DNA of 6,588 nucleotides from an uncultured Desulfobacterales bacterium (GTDB taxonomy: Bacteria > Desulfobacterota > Desulfobacteria > Desulfobacterales > UBA11574): assembly GCA_937925895.1 (NCBI GenBank), contig CALANC010000450.1, positions 1 through 6,588 of the forward strand. Direction: 5' to 3'. Shown here one piece after another: positions 5,636 to 6,588 of this stretch. The translations under genes were made by a program, and so were the position numbers. The notes beneath the pieces are model-generated. The model saw nothing but the letters and a program-made list of their open reading frames with translations, made no database searches and was not told the origin of the DNA. The number at the start of each line of letters is the position of its first letter. Position 1 is the first letter of the stretch.

Positions 5636-6588
5636 ATGCAACAGCATGCTGACGACGATCACTTAATCGAACAAATCCTTAATATTAAAGAAGAGTTGGG
5701 GAATGAACTGATTATTCTCACCCATCATTATCAACGAAATGAAATCGTTGATATCGGCCACTATCGGGGAGATTCCTTTGAGCTATCCAAAACGGCGGCG
5801 TCGGACAAGGAGGCAAAGTATATTGTCTTTTGCGGGGTACACTTCATGGCTGAAAGCGCCGAAATTTTATCCCAACCTCATCAGACCGTTCAGATTCCGG
5901 ACACAAGAGCCGGATGCCCCATGGCCGACATGGCAGGCAAAGACGACGTGGAGAAGGCCTGGGAAGAAGTCACGTCAATAATCGATTCGGCATCCGTCAC
6001 CCCCATCGTTTATATGAACTCTGATGCAAATATTAAGGCGTTTTGCGGCCGCCATGGAGGCGTTGTCTGTACCTCATCCAATGCACCGGCAGCCTTTCGC
6101 TGGGGGTTTGAACAACGTGATAAAATTTTCTTTTTTCCGGATCAGCATCTTGGCATCAACACTGGGGACACATTGGGGCTTAAATCCGAGGAGATGATCA
6201 TCTGGAACCCGGAAAAACAGCTGGGGGGCAACACCTCCGATACCATAAAAAAAGCCCGGGTTATTCTCTGGGATGGATATTGCCATGTCCATACTCGCTT
6301 TCGGGTAGAGCATGTCGAAAAAATGAGAAAAACATATCCTGAGGCCAAGATTGTGGTTCATCCGGAATGTACCCGAGACGTGGTTGATCTGGCCGATGCG
6401 GCAGGATCCACCAGCTTTATCGTCAAATATGTGAACAATGCTTCACCAGGCGCTACGATTATTGTTGGGACTGAAATAAATTTAATTAACAGGCTGTCCC
6501 GAGAAAACCCGGATAAAACCGTCTTTGATCTGCATTACTCACTGTGTCCCAACATGTTTAAAATAAACCCCAAAAACCTCTTGTGGGC
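5636..6588 (+). CDS. nadA: Quinolinate synthase NadA, 3' end cut by the window
   Basis: NadA condenses iminoaspartate with dihydroxyacetone phosphate to give quinolinate for NAD synthesis, using an oxygen-sensitive [4Fe-4S] cluster. The 317 visible codons run open to the window edge with most of the protein present. Seen are THHYQRNEIVDIGHYRGDS (29-47), C66 in FCGVHFMAESAEIL, AGCPMADM (92-99), YMNSDANIKAFCG (126-138), FPDQHLG (167-173), C245 in VHPEC and C304 in LCPNM. The three cluster cysteines C66, C245 and C304 are all present. The start is ATG 5636, with GAGGTG (5622-5627) 8 nt before it and an in-frame TGA at 5615-5617. The nifS-nifU-nadA order recalls NadA clusters that carry their own desulfurase, but here that desulfurase looks catalytically altered. 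Confidence 0.93.
   Translation, partial: MQQHADDDHLIEQILNIKEELGNELIILTHHYQRNEIVDIGHYRGDSFELSKTAASDKEAKYIVFCGVHFMAESAEILSQPHQTVQIPDTRAGCPMADMAGKDDVEKAWEEVTSIIDSASVTPIVYMNSDANIKAFCGRHGGVVCTSSNAPAAFRWGFEQRDKIFFFPDQHLGINTGDTLGLKSEEMIIWNPEKQLGGNTSDTIKKARVILWDGYCHVHTRFRVEHVEKMRKTYPEAKIVVHPECTRDVVDLADAAGSTSFIVKYVNNASPGATIIVGTEINLINRLSRENPDKTVFDLHYSLCPNMFKINPKNLLW

Noticed and set aside
5739..5981. Alternative forward reading frame of 80 codons inside nadA
   Set aside because: It is Arg- and Pro-rich shadow sequence in another frame of nadA, with no ribosome binding site or recognisable domain.

Overview
The window is a compact, single-direction (+ strand) stretch of bacterial chromosome with moderate GC. 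It probably comes from an anaerobic, sulfide-exposed bacterium, and a Desulfobacterota (sulfate-reducer-like) lineage is my best guess. That rests on gene content only: a HTH regulator fused to a Cys-rich two-CW type domain, a metY-metX-metW methionine cluster, and a nifS-nifU-nadA group. Nothing here fixes the species. No RNA gene, mobile element, CRISPR array or transposon end was seen.

Layout. Positions 1-58 hold no supported gene. A near-consensus sigma-70 promoter (59-86), with CCAC/GTGG and ATGTGGTA/TACCACAT inverted repeats in and just after it, drives a small XRE regulator (154-528). After a 123-nt leader come metY (652-1905), metX (1949-3127) and metW (3117-3749, overlapping metX by 11 nt). 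Next is a second tight run: a TusA-like small protein (3778-4026), a NifS/IscS-like cysteine desulfurase homologue (4045-5211), an IscU/NifU-type scaffold (5236-5607) and nadA (5636 to the window end, truncated by the window edge). All gaps from metY onward are 43 nt or less and no terminator hairpin is visible, so these may form one long sulfur-handling transcript.

How the genes fit together. MetX activates homoserine, MetY replaces the acyl group with sulfide to give homocysteine, and MetW is the usual MetX companion. The second half looks like a sulfur-relay and Fe-S assembly module whose client could be NadA, a [4Fe-4S] quinolinate synthase needed for NAD synthesis.

Most notable point. 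The desulfurase homologue lacks the Schiff-base lysine that defines a PLP-dependent cysteine desulfurase: the S-x-H-K site reads S-G-I-S. It also lacks several other cofactor and substrate contacts, yet keeps the mobile-loop persulfide cysteine. The neighbouring TusA-like protein has CPLH in place of CPxP plus an added CxxC, while the scaffold protein keeps all its ligands. This suggests a non-canonical sulfur-delivery system, perhaps one using sulfide or a transferred persulfide instead of cysteine. That is a hypothesis from sequence alone.
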